A stretch of DNA of 64,000 nt from assembly GCA_000934385.1 (NCBI GenBank), contig KN880433.1, positions 364,105 through 428,104 on the forward strand, given 5' to 3'. A model generated the notes under the pieces. It did not search any database, had not been told where the DNA came from, and worked only from the letters and a program-made list of their open reading frames with translations. Below, piece by piece: positions 27,305 to 40,161 of the stretch. How positions within the stretch are numbered: the stretch's first letter is position 1; each line of letters begins with the position of its first letter. Origin of the DNA: Cylindrobasidium torrendii FP15055 ss-10 (taxonomy: Eukaryota; Basidiomycota; Agaricomycetes; Agaricales; Physalacriaceae). Made by a program: the position numbers and the translations under genes.

Positions 27305-28723
27305 ATGACTTCAATTGCCAATATCCCCCTCGAACTCCTCCAGGACATCTTTTACTATGTATGTCTACAAAAGGGATACGTGTACGAAATGGCTCTTGGA
27401 GGCTTTCCCAGACCCATGCAACACGTCTTACTGGAAGTCTGCCACCAGTGGCACAACTCTGTCTGCGGAGCACCACAGCTGTGGTCATCCATATCCATCC
27501 TCTGGCCTTATAACGACCTTATCGACGTGGAGGGAGTTCAAAGAATCCTAAACGATGTTGTTCGGCGCTCGGGGAACGCTCCACTCGACATTGCTCTGAT
27601 CGGCGACGCCTGGGATAGAGTGGCATATTGTTTCATACCGGAGTCGCATCGTTGGCGCAGCCTCGTTATGCCATGTACATCCTCTTCACAACAACTCTTA
27701 CAGTGTCGTGCGCTGAGGGGCAGACTTCCAGCGCTCGAAAAGCTGCACTTTGGCCCGGGGCGTCCTCAACCTCAAAACACTCCGGAGGCATGGAAGGAGT
27801 ATGTCGATGCGCTGTCCTTGATGCTGAGTAACACCCCAAAGCTGTTCTGCATCACTGGATACAACGACTTGCTGGCCCTTCCTATGCCCTGGAAACATAT
27901 CACAGACATCACACTCGAGGCTAGGGTGAGCATAAAACCCAAATCTCCTTTCCACTGGTCAAAGGACTTGACAAAATGTACATCGGTCCGTCGACTCGGT
28001 ATCATCAGTTTACTACCACCGAATGACAAAACCAACATTCGTATGCCTAGCGTACAAGATTTTCGCTGCACCAGCTACGCAAGCTGGTGGATAGCGTGTC
28101 TTACCCTTCCTGCGCTCCGCACATTGTGTATCCGAGCCACCGCACTCTCTGACCTCCGCGGTCTCATAGAGCGCTCGGGCTGCGAACTGAACGCTCTGAC
28201 CATCGACATATTGCCAAAATGGGATGACTCGACGATCTCGGATTTCCGCGCCATTATACCTTACCTGCCGCGCCTGGAGTTTTTGAAGGTGCATTTGTCA
28301 GAGCAGACACCCACACTCCGTGCTGTCCCTCACCTCGCTGAGCTCCTGGACCCAGTAGCAAACGCCAACGCATTCCCTCTCCTTGCAGAGTTTTGTCTCT
28401 CGTTGGTGCACACAAACGTGGTTGGGGTTGAGAACACGAACGAGGCTGGGGTTGAGATGGAGATCATGTTGCGTACGGCATTGGTGGTCACAGAAAGCAT
28501 CCTTCGACCCACGATGAGGTGTGCATCGATCAGCCTAGAGAATATCAGCGAAAGAGCAAGCTCTCTGAATGCGGAGGTTGTATCGGGCTTCGCCGAGTTT
28601 GTGAAGTTGCAGGCGCGCGCAAGATCCGAGGATGTCTTGACAAGAGTGCAATTACTATCAATCATTATCAACAGGAATGGTCACGGCAGGCGTGTGAAGT
28701 TGATGGACTCTTTCCTACATTAG
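27305..28723 (+). CDS. F-box protein, agaricomycete expansion type
   Basis: Intronless frame of 472 residues. The start chosen is the ATG at 27305 (GCCACCATGA context), directly giving MTSIANIPLELLQDIFYYVC, the F-box core; the open frame extends 45 codons upstream without family features. CHQWHNSVCGAPQLWSSISI completes the F-box, and the rest shows leucine-rich irregular repeats (for example LPALRTLCIRATALSDLRGL, PYLPRLEFLKVHL). Agaricomycetes carry large families of such proteins. By family they bind SKP1 and bring substrates to an SCF ubiquitin ligase; the substrate is unknown. The C-terminus is intact. Confidence 0.8.
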   Translation: MTSIANIPLELLQDIFYYVCLQKGYVYEMALGGFPRPMQHVLLEVCHQWHNSVCGAPQLWSSISILWPYNDLIDVEGVQRILNDVVRRSGNAPLDIALIGDAWDRVAYCFIPESHRWRSLVMPCTSSSQQLLQCRALRGRLPALEKLHFGPGRPQPQNTPEAWKEYVDALSLMLSNTPKLFCITGYNDLLALPMPWKHITDITLEARVSIKPKSPFHWSKDLTKCTSVRRLGIISLLPPNDKTNIRMPSVQDFRCTSYASWWIACLTLPALRTLCIRATALSDLRGLIERSGCELNALTIDILPKWDDSTISDFRAIIPYLPRLEFLKVHLSEQTPTLRAVPHLAELLDPVANANAFPLLAEFCLSLVHTNVVGVENTNEAGVEMEIMLRTALVVTESILRPTMRCASISLENISERASSLNAEVVSGFAEFVKLQARARSEDVLTRVQLLSIIINRNGHGRRVKLMDSFLH

Positions 28724-28898
28724 CTCTGGGTATTACGATAAAGAAAAGGGTGGCATTTTGCAATGGCCGGCCGGCGTGGAATAGAGATGATAGCTTTCCG
28801 TCTGTGCTTGCAGTGTGTCCAACACACCAACGCTTATTAAGTATAATAAATACAAAGTGGATTTGTGTAACCTCCCACTGGCCCGTAATGTAATCACA

Positions 28899-30005
28899 TC
28901 AATAGTCAGTACTTCTCGACACCGACTCCCACTCCCTTTGTGTCTCTTCCCATTTCTTGATCTCAGTCTGCACTGTGTCAAAACAATCTGATCCCAAGAG
29001 CACCGAGCGTGGAATTGCTTTCCCACTGGCGGCGCCTTCGCCTCGGACGATGTCTAGCACAACTCGCACGCCCTTCTTTGGGTCTCCCGGCTGGTTCCCA
29101 TTCGTCGCTAGCGGTGGCTTAGTATCCTGACCGTATCATATCATACAACCATTTACCTGTGAGAGCATTATCTGTCCACTCAGCAATGGCCCTGTAGTCT
29201 TCAATACCCTTTCCCGATTCTTGGCGCTTCCATTTGCTTGAGGTGAGGAAGGGTGTGCGGAAGTATCCGAAATCGAAGATGACACTGCGCAAACCAAGCG
29301 GCTCAATTTCCATCGCCAGGGAGTCGTTAATGCCTCGTAGGGCCCACTTTGTCGAACAGTAAAGGCCTGCAGCTGGGGTGCCACTGTTGTCGCTTCAGCC
29401 ACTATAGTAAATGATGAGAAGAAAGCATACCGCCAGCCACCAACGGAACCCATCCACACTACTGTCCCCGTCTTGCGCGCGCGCATGTAGGGAAGAAAGA
29501 CGCGCGCAACGTTCAGCGCACCAAACACGTTTGTGCTAGGGGATGATCAGTGAAATATCTCTAGTCGTATAGCACTGGCATCATACTTGAACTGGGCAAG
29601 TGCTTCTTCAGGAGTTGTTTCTTCGACAGTTCCGCTCTGGATGTATCCTCCCAGCGTCTTAGCCAAGATTCGAAAGATAGAATGAGGCATGCACACCAGC
29701 GTTATTCACCAACACATCTACTTGACCATAAATACCGATAGCTTCATGTGCAATGCTCTTGAGGGCGTCAATGGGTGCGGTCACATTGAGCTCGATGACT
29801 GCCGCGCCCTTCTCTCTGAGGTCGTCAAGTTTGTGCACCGAGCTGGCGCGGGCAGTTGCGATGACACGTTCTCCTCGCTCAAGGGCGGCGAGCGCGAGTT
29901 CACGTCCAAAACCGGTCCTAAAGACGCTGGTGAGGATGGTGCTGAACGCGAGCATCAGTGTACGCACGATGTGCCAGTGATGAGCCAAACAAGTTGAGAC
30001 GACAT
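28899..30005 (-). CDS. Short-chain dehydrogenase/reductase
   Basis: From the ATG at 30003-30005, MSSQLVWLITGTS is joined in phase after an intron to TGFGREL, giving the TGxxxGxG cofactor motif. Further blocks are RVIATARASS, VLVNNAG, NVFGALNVARVFLPYMR and TVVWMGSVGGW. The catalytic Y-x3-K region (YCSTKWALRG, minus strand of about 29335-29365) follows. The C-terminal tail has NGNQPGDPKKGVRVVLDIVR, typical of 17-beta-HSD-like fungal SDRs, and ends EWESVSRSTDY. Probably a cytosolic NAD(P)-dependent oxidoreductase; substrate unknown. A TATA box lies at 30055-30061. Confidence 0.85.
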
Positions 30006-30054
30006 GTCAGAATATTTGGGAGAGGATGCAGAGTCAGTGGGAGGGTTTCTAACA

Positions 30055-30061
30055 TTATATA
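30055..30061 (-). promoter_or_regulatory. TATA box of SDR gene
   Basis: TATATAA on the minus strand, 50 nt before the ATG of the short-chain dehydrogenase gene. Confidence 0.6.
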
Positions 30062-30212
30062 CCATCGGCTCGATCCACTCAAATCCGATGATGGTCAGTG
30101 AAGACCTGCAAACTCGGGAAATGCCCGCTTCGACCCACCAAATACGCAGCCTATTAGTCAGTCGCAGACAAACCATTAACAAAGGCCAAAGTACATTGCG
30201 AAAACTAGTACA

Positions 30213-31138
30213 TCAGTCGTATCTGGAACTGCGCCTAGGTGGAGGTGACCGCGAACGCGACAGAGATGGTGAACGTCTGCTACGGCCTCCTCCTCCTCCA
30301 CGATATCCACCACCCCCACCCCTTCCACGAGGACCCCATCCTGTTCCTCTTGGTGGTGGCGAAAAGCCGCGTTCGCCTCTGCGGGGCGGTGGAATCCTGT
30401 CGTCGTCGCGCTCACGGTCACGATCTCTGTCAAAATCTCCATTTGGCTGTCGTCCTCCACGTCCCCTAGCATTCGGTCCATTCGATTCACCACGCCAGTG
30501 CCCACCGCCACGGCTGAGAGTTGCTGGCGGTGGCGGAGGTGGGCCGCGTTCGGATGGCGCGTTGACGTTCTTGGGAAGGAAAACAGCGACAAGCAGGTAG
30601 TCGCCTGGTACAAGCTTGAGCTCTTCCAACGTTTTTTCCTCCTTCGGTTCGGGGCCGTTGTCGTCTTCTAGCAGTTTCGGTGCGATAGAGGTCAGCGTGC
30701 CAGGTTCACCTAGGATATCCCGCGAGTAGACCTGGCCAAGGTCTTTGGAAGTGAAATGGCCATGATTAGATGCGTCTGCAAAAACGGTGCGGAACGAGTA
30801 GCGTGCCAGAGGGTGTCGATATTCGGCTATGTGGGGTGCAGCATCGCGTATGGTGGTCAGGACTTCCCGGAGCGTGGCATCTTTCCTAGACATAATATTC
30901 AGTAAAAGCACCAAATAATACACTGAGACGCACCAAGTAAATATCTGGGTCTCGTCTGTTGTTGGCAGCGGTCCCTCCTCGAATTGGGGTAGCCTGTGGA
31001 ACGCGCCAACTTTGAGGAATGTTCGAATGAGAAATGGACAAGTCTAGCAAAAGTTAGCAAATTCAAACACAGTGTGATATTTTGCTTTACCGTTTCGCGA
31101 CTGGACGCGACTGAATCCGTCTGCGTGATATCCTCCAT
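30213..31138 (-). CDS. SAP18: SAP18 with RGG/RS-rich C-terminal tail
   Basis: The first exon MEDITQTDSVASSRETV (ATG at 31138) is joined to TCPFLIRTFLKVGAFHR, the start of the ubiquitin-fold SAP18 domain. After another intron come ATLREVLTTIRDAAP, RYSFRTVFAD and LEELKLVPGDYLLVAVFLP. Beyond the domain lies a tail of some 120 residues: proline runs, RGGxR and GGGGYRGGGGGR repeats, and an SRSRSPPPRRSSR end. SAP18 belongs to the Sin3 deacetylase complex and, with RNPS1 and Acinus, to the splicing-related ASAP complex. The tail fits RNA contact. It is head-to-head with the amine oxidase gene across 227 nt. Confidence 0.88.
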
Positions 31139-31365
31139 TTTGGCTGTGGCCGTGCAGAAGCAAACGCGGTTTGATCAAATGCCGCCATCACTGCCGCTCT
31201 CGTCCGCCAGGCTCCAGCGACGATAAGCCATGTTCAAATTATGGCCGAGGCTTGCAGCTTTTCTCCCAGTGTTTACATATCTTTGTAAACACAGGTACAA
31301 GTGGCCATGTTTTCAAGATAAGAAGCCGCCTTATCTGGGGCTCGGATTCCTCATAAGAACCGGAC

Positions 31366-34310
31366 ATGATATCTCAGAACATATCTCCCCACCGGCCATC
31401 CTCATCCATGAGCGATACGGCCAAGTACGAGCCCCTCCAGCCAGAGGTTGGACGGCCCTCGTCCAAACGATGGCTCTCTGTCGGACTTGCCACCTTCGTC
31501 CTCGTTTCTGTTCTTTTCTCCGTCCATCCTCTCAGCCTCGATGCACTCTTCCACTCCAACGACGCCCCATGGTCTGTCTACTCTGACGATATGGCCAGCG
31601 TGCAGCAGTGTCCCGCTCCATTTCCTCCCAGTGCTAGCCCTGCAGCAACGGTCAATCCTTGGGCTTCTCTAACCATCGCAGAGACAGTGTCCATCCAACA
31701 CTGGCTCGAAGCCCCCGAACGCGGCCTCAATCTCACACGTGCCGTCGACTCCAGCCTTCCAGATAATGTGATTTTCATGATTGAGACCTACTATCCTCCC
31801 AAGGAAGATGCCATCGCCTACCTCGACAATCCCGGCACCGTTGAACCACCGACCAAGTATGCCAGAGTCACGATCCACCATGGCGATGTCCCCATCGTGC
31901 GTGACTATCTCGTTGGGCCGCTACCTGTGGGACAGTCGACGACAATGGAACGCCTCACAGATATCTACCACGTCGATGACATCCCTTACCACGCTGCAGG
32001 CTACGCCAGTGGCAACGAAATGGCTACTGTGATCTCAAAGATAACACCAGCGTACGAAGACGCTCTCCTGGTATGATCTTTTGCACGCCTTCATCGCTTC
32101 CCACTCATGTAAACCAGGACCTGTTCGGCGGAGTTGCCAAAGGTCTGCCCAACGACACCCTTATCGCTGGCGCTTCCGCGCCCTTCAGCTTTGACGGTTC
32201 ATTCCGTCGAATGTGGGTGAACTTCAAACGCAACGTCGCTGGGCCCTTCCTGCACCCGCTCGGTTTCTTCCTGTACATCGACTACAGCGGTACCGATCCT
32301 TCTCTTTGGAGCGTCCTCAAGGTCGTGTATAACCACCAAGTATTCGATTCCACGGAAGACTTCCTCAATGCGCTCAACAACGGCACTCTTGAGCGCATCC
32401 CTCACCGCCCAGACGACGATAACACCGACTTCTCATGGACCTCTAGGAGGAAGGTTGGCGTGACGCGCGATCTCGACCATCTTCCCGGTCCTCGCAGTGT
32501 ATCTTTCGCCGGTCTGCGGTTCCGCGTCGACCAAGCCACACAGTACGTGACCTGGATGGGCTGGAGCATGCACCTTGGCTTCACGCGCGACATGGGCTTG
32601 AATCTCTGGAACATCGGCTTCAAGGGCGAACGCATCATCTACGAGGTATGCAAGCACGTCTGCTTCTATCGTCCAGTGTAATTGACTTGTTGTACTAGCT
32701 CTCCCCACAAGAGGCCATCGCTCAATACGGCGGGAACGATCCCTTCCAGACGACAACAGCATGGCTTGACCGTTTCTTCGGCATGGGCTCCTCCGTGCGC
32801 GACATGCTCCCAGGATACGACTGTCCCCATGAGGCTGTCTACCTCCCCGCGACAACCTATGGCGCCACCGGCAGTGTGACGCGCAAACGGGCTATCTGCA
32901 TCTTTGAGCAAGATTCGGGGAAGCCTCTCACCAGGCATGCTGGATGGATGAACGGCGAGTTCGGCGCCGTCAAAGGGTATATCCTTACCGTGAGGAGCAT
33001 TAGCACTGTTGGAAAGTAAGCTGCTTTGCTGGTTCTCTGGGAAGTCTTCTAACAATGCCTTCAGTTATGACTACTGTGAGTTTGTTTTGAATAGGCTTAT
33101 TGACATGTATCCAACTACTTCTCTCTGCAGTGGTATGTTCACTGTATACAATTTGTTTATTGTGCTAACACTCACCTAGTTCGATTATACTTTCCATCTC
33201 GATGGGACAATGGAAGTTCGTATCTCTGCCTCTGGCTACCTCCAAGGCGGCTATTGGGAGCCCAGACAAGAAGGCTACGGTGCTCGTATCCGTGATACCA
33301 CTAGTAAGCCCCTTCAATCTCCATCACGACCCGTTTGTAACCCTGTGGTCAGTGGGTAACTTGCACGACCATGTCATCAACTTCAAGGTCGACTTCGACA
33401 TCGCCGGACAGAAGAACTCCCTCCTCGAGACGACGACCGCTCAAGAGGAAGTCGAGCAACCTTGGTTCGACGATGACTGGGGCAAGACTGTCATGCAGCA
33501 GAAGATCACCAAGCGGTTCATCGACACAGAGGACGGCGCCCTGTTGAAGTGGCCCGCAAACTTCCAGGGAGGGTATTCCGTGGTGAACAAGGATGCAACA
33601 AACTCGTGGGGATACCCAAGAGGCTATGCTGTCCATCCTGGGATGTCTTCCGTGCACAATGTGCGTCGAATGTGATCATAATCCGGTGGCAAGTCTACTC
33701 ACAATCGTGTCCAGACTGTTGTCGGTTCGAAGCGCCTGTTGAATAACGCAAACTGGGCGCGCTACAACATGGCAGTATCCAAGCGCAAGGAGACGGAACC
33801 GTCATCCAGCAGTATGTGGAACATGAACCTCCCCGGCCTCCCCGTCGTCGACTTCCACAAGTTCTTCGATGGCGAGAGTTTGGATCAAGAGGATGTCGTC
33901 GCATGGATAAACGTCGGCATGCACCATCTAGTCAGTGCAGCTCTCCCTTTCCCTCTCTCCTTCTTTTCTAACGCCAAACAAAACAGCCCCAAGCAGAAGA
34001 CTCCCCGAACACCAAGACGAACGTCGCGACGTCCTCCTTCATTCTGACCCCGCTCAACTTCTTCGACTCTGACCCGTCCATGGAATCGGCGAATGCTATT
34101 CTCCTTTCTGTGCCCACCGACGCGAAGGGCGTGTTTGAATTTGACGACTACGGCGTGCAGCAACACTTGACGTGTATGCCCTCTGCGCCTCAGCCGTTCG
34201 AATATACGTTTGCTACGCAGCATACTGTGGACGGGGAGGAGACGGTGTTGTCTGTTGAGGATATGCGCAAGGGTATGGAGTCGTATCACAGAATCAAGGT
34301 GGAGCTTTAG
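31366..34310 (+). CDS. Copper amine oxidase, membrane-anchored
   Basis: The start at 31366 or the in-frame Met at 31408 (MSDTAKYEPLQPE) leads to one hydrophobic helix (WLSVGLATFVLVSVLFSV), so the enzyme is probably a type II membrane protein. Family blocks include VGPLPVGQSTTMERL, LGFFLYIDYSG, SFAGLRFRVDQATQYVTWMG and YDCPHEAVYLPA. The site whose tyrosine becomes topaquinone, VGNYDYLFDYTFHLDGT, is restored only by joining an 11-nt exon (33065-33075) and a 2-nt exon (33131-33132). Downstream are SWGYPRGYAVHPG and NVGMHHLPQAED, which supplies copper-ligand histidines. It should oxidise primary amines to aldehydes with release of ammonia and hydrogen peroxide. All key residues seen. Confidence 0.92.
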
Positions 34311-34608
34311 TGGCAGGCATGCTAGATGCACCAGGAAGTGGAAATTTTTCATACCTACATATGTAGAATGGATAAAGGAATCAAACCAGTGATTGTACAA
34401 TCAAGTACCACGCTCGAACTTGTCAAAGAAAAGAAACCCCCTTTGCACCTGGTATCGTTACGAATCAATGGCGCGACGAGCGAGTACCCTCGCTGTAAAC
34501 TAGATAGCATGTCTCTAGCATTCATACAACCCGTACACCGACAAATCCAAGCATTAATAGATTACTTAACAGCTCCAGAAGGTACCTTCAGTCCGTAGAT
34601 CACAAATA

Positions 34609-35875
34609 TTACACCTGCTCCTTCTCTGCCACTGGCACCCCCTCGACTGTCCTCACAGAGTTTCGCGTGGAAGAGACCTCTGCTTCCTCTTCTGCGGGTA
34701 TGAAGCGTCCAGGCCAAAAGGGTACGTAGACAGCGATGGCAATGAACAGAGGGAGCGTGTCGAGACCATAGAAGTACGCCTCTGTTGTGGCGAGGTGGCC
34801 ATGGAATCCTTGACCAAGCTCAATAGTACGGTACACAGAACGGATCTGAGATCGTGGTCAGCCATGAGAATCGAAAAGGGCTAAGGACATACAAGAATAC
34901 CGATACAGCTGAGGATAAGGGAAGCCGCAAGTGCTCTCCAGTCATGATACCAAGGGAGATGGGTATCTCGCAGCCACAGCGCAGGGGATCGTTTGTGGAG
35001 GAGCACGAGGAAACGTGCGTAGATTATAGTGAAGATGATGAATGAGAGCAATTGCAGAGCGAGACCTGCCAAGAAAACCTATGAAGGTTGTCAGATGATA
35101 ACTCCATTGGGAGTAGAGTGAATGTACCCTAGAGCCAACGAGGCCAGTATCTGGGTTCTTGGATGTAGAAAGTCCACCACCGGCAGCCTGAAAGATAGCT
35201 CAGCTTTGAATCTCTTTGGGGCCTGAACGGACGCACTTGAATGAGGAATGTGATGATGTCGGAGGAGACGAATGTGATAGTGATCTTGCGGGGAGTGACA
35301 AGGAGGAATTCGTCAGCTCCTAGGTGTCGCGCAAGACGCCCCAGGAGCACATAGTCCGCAGCGATGAAAGCACATGGTGATAGCACGACAAACAGATAGT
35401 ATACCTGCACCAATAGTCAGCAATGCCAATCAGAGAGTGGGGCTCGAGACATACGATGTAGTAGGATGTGCTCTCGGGGAATTTGTTCAGCGCAAACCGT
35501 AGCCCCAAGCCAAGGGAGAACGCTGAATGATAGTGAGAGACAGAAGTATGGTGAGATATGGAGACGCACCAAAACAGCCTATGGTCATTGCCAACATCCA
35601 CTTTGCGCCATACCGCCACATAAGAACAACTTGGGAGATGCCCACACTTACAACAAGCGCTGTGGGACGGTCAGGAGAAGGGGATGAATGCCTCGTCCAA
35701 ATTACGCACAGAATGATATCGCCGTCAGCGTATTCGATGCAATATATCTCAACGGGTTGTAAATGTCGTTCTTGGGGTCGGCAAAGGGGTCGTCGGGAGG
35801 CGCGTATTGCTGGGCTGCCGCACAGAGAGCCAGAGCCAGCACACTTGCAGCGCTTTGGCGCATAGAAACTGACAT
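34609..35875 (-). CDS. RTA1-family seven-helix membrane protein
   Basis: From the ATG at 35873-35875, MSVSMRQSAASVLALALCAA may be a signal peptide. It is followed by YAPPDDPFADPKNDIYNPLR, a motif common in basidiomycete RTA1 proteins. Membrane helices follow over several exons: ALVVSVGISQVVLM, WMLAMTIGCF, YYIVYYLFVVLSPCAFIAAD, VSSDIITFLIQAAGGGL, LAGLALQLLSFIIFTIIY and YGLDTLPLFIAIAVYVPFWP. The typical RTA1 signature between helices 4 and 5 is present. Family knowledge: lipid-translocating exporters or stress-response proteins, as in yeast Rta1/Rsb1. The C-terminal tail is short, acidic and cytosolic. Actual substrate unknown. Confidence 0.88.
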
Positions 35876-36363
35876 TGTTCGTGGGGTGACGGTGCGGGGG
35901 AGAAATCTCAGCGATCATGACCTTTGGTTTTGGCTTATAGGTACGATCTTGACCGAGATGCCCGACGGCCCCTTTCATGCGGTGTAGCTCGCTCTTCGTA
36001 CATGTCGCTCTCGTTCAGGATCCTCGCATTTGTCGCCAGCCGAGGACGCGGGTTCAAGCCAGACTGGAGCTTCAAATGGAATTGCCCAGGAGAAATACAC
36101 TGCTGTAGCCAAGGAGGAGAGCCAGTCATACCGAAAACAAACTCAGCAAAGTCGTCCATGGCGTCGCAGGATTTTGTATACAGCAATGGCGACCTCGCTA
36201 TCGCTTTCAGACTCGCTTTCGCAAGGCTCGCCTGCAAGTCGCTGAAGGTAGCCAAGAACAATCCGGATCAACTGTGTCCTTGATGTGTTCGGTCCGATTC
36301 TCCGTTCAACGTTCAACTACCACGTGCAAGTTCCATTGTCTATACAGGGTTTCTTAAGTGTAA
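35876..36363. other. Intergenic, RTA1 promoter / OYE 3' end
   Basis: About 490 nt. An open minus-strand frame of 108 codons lies here but has no family features, and I do not call it. Nothing else was recognised. Confidence 0.5.
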
Positions 36364-37636
<1,273 letters not shown>

Positions 37637-38248
37637 GGGCGATTGGGATGTGTGATGTGTGATAATACCTCTTGACGGTGAGAATGAGTTTTTATAGTGG
37701 ATGGGGCGCCCTTGTTTGTCAGCCCTTTCGATCTTCTTGCTAATGGCTCGATGAGTAAGGACGTTATAAGCGCTGGAGCTCAAGAAAACGCATACGTACT
37801 GACTCTAGGCTTGTGAATCGAATGTTCCCCGTTCTTCATCAAAATCATGTGTCGGGTGTCTTGAGCAAAATTAAATTTGTATTGACAGACACGGAAGTTT
37901 GAAAGCATAAAAACAAGACTTCAGCTAGGCCCTTTGATACTTAGAGTATGTGTGCCAGAAAAAAGGATGCAGTCCTCTTCGTGTCCATGATGGTATTCGC
38001 CTGATCGTCGATCGTCCATTGTTTGTCATGGCATGATGGAGGTTCGAAAGTATTTCAACTTATCATGTAAACATTTATCAGCGGGCTGTCTGTATCTCTC
38101 GTCGATGTCGTTGGTATAGATCATTTCCTTGTTTGGGGGGCCAGAGAAGCATTCAGAGCATTCGAATTTCGCATTTTGTCTGCATTCCGTTCGATTCTGT
38201 AGATATACATTATTTATGTACGTATGAACTCTGTAATTATCGCATTGT
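37637..38248. other. Intergenic between OYE paralogues
   Basis: About 610 nt with the promoter of copy 1 (TATA at 37691-37696, minus strand) at its left end and the 3' region of copy 2 at its right end. No gene seen. Confidence 0.5.
37691..37696 (-). promoter_or_regulatory. TATA box of OYE copy 1
   Basis: TATAAA on the minus strand, about 55 nt before the ATG. Confidence 0.6.
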
Positions 38249-39516
<1,268 letters not shown>

Positions 39517-40161
39517 GGTGTGGTAGGTTGAGGTTGATGGAGTTTTTCCACGCCGTCAGTATGGTTATATAGGAGAGGAGACGTACGCCTGTTTGTAAGC
39601 CTTGGCTCGATGAGTAAGGTGGGTGCGGCGAATAGCGAAGCTATCGGGAATTCGACTTCTAACAGGGTTTTAAAGAGCTCTGACACGCTTGGGCTTGAAC
39701 CGCCAGCTAGAGCTGCAAAGTTTGATAATGGTCGAATAGACCAAGAACCCACACGAAGTGAGCTCTTAAACCGGTTCGGTGGGAAGAGTGAGTATATACG
39801 AGTCTCAAGCGAGCTTACTGGACCTGACAGCTGTAATCTGAGGCTCATATAGGTAGGCAGAGCTTCTCCCGCTGCATCCGATTGCACTACGCTGTTCGTG
39901 GATGTGGATGTAAGCTTCTGCATACTTACTAGCACGCTCGACCGTGCTGTGCTATACAAGGTGGCCGCCAGTGAAAGTTTGGCAGGTTGTATCGAATTAT
40001 CCCGCCCGACTGATGCAATTTCTGCGTGAGTTAACAGAGAAGACGGGTGACCTGGACATGGCTGCATGATAGCAACCCACTACTACTAGGCTGTCATTGA
40101 CTTCGTGAGGGCGGCACCACCGGTCCGATCATCGATCATCCGGTGCTTGTTAAAAACTATC
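39517..40161. other. Divergent intergenic, OYE copy 2 / NOL11-like gene
   Basis: About 645 nt. A 200-codon minus-strand frame crosses the OYE start and is rejected. The TATA box of OYE copy 2 lies at 39565-39571. No other element recognised. Confidence 0.5.
39565..39571 (-). promoter_or_regulatory. TATA box of OYE copy 2
   Basis: TATATAA on the minus strand, about 49 nt before the ATG. Confidence 0.6.

Noticed and set aside
33076..33179. One 104-nt intron instead of two introns around a 2-nt exon in the amine oxidase
   Set aside because: It shifts the frame and destroys the conserved FDYTFHLDGT block, and both internal splice sites are near-consensus.
35935..36261. 108-codon minus-strand frame upstream of the RTA1 gene
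   Set aside because: No recognisable motif, unlikely composition and no splice-supported extension.
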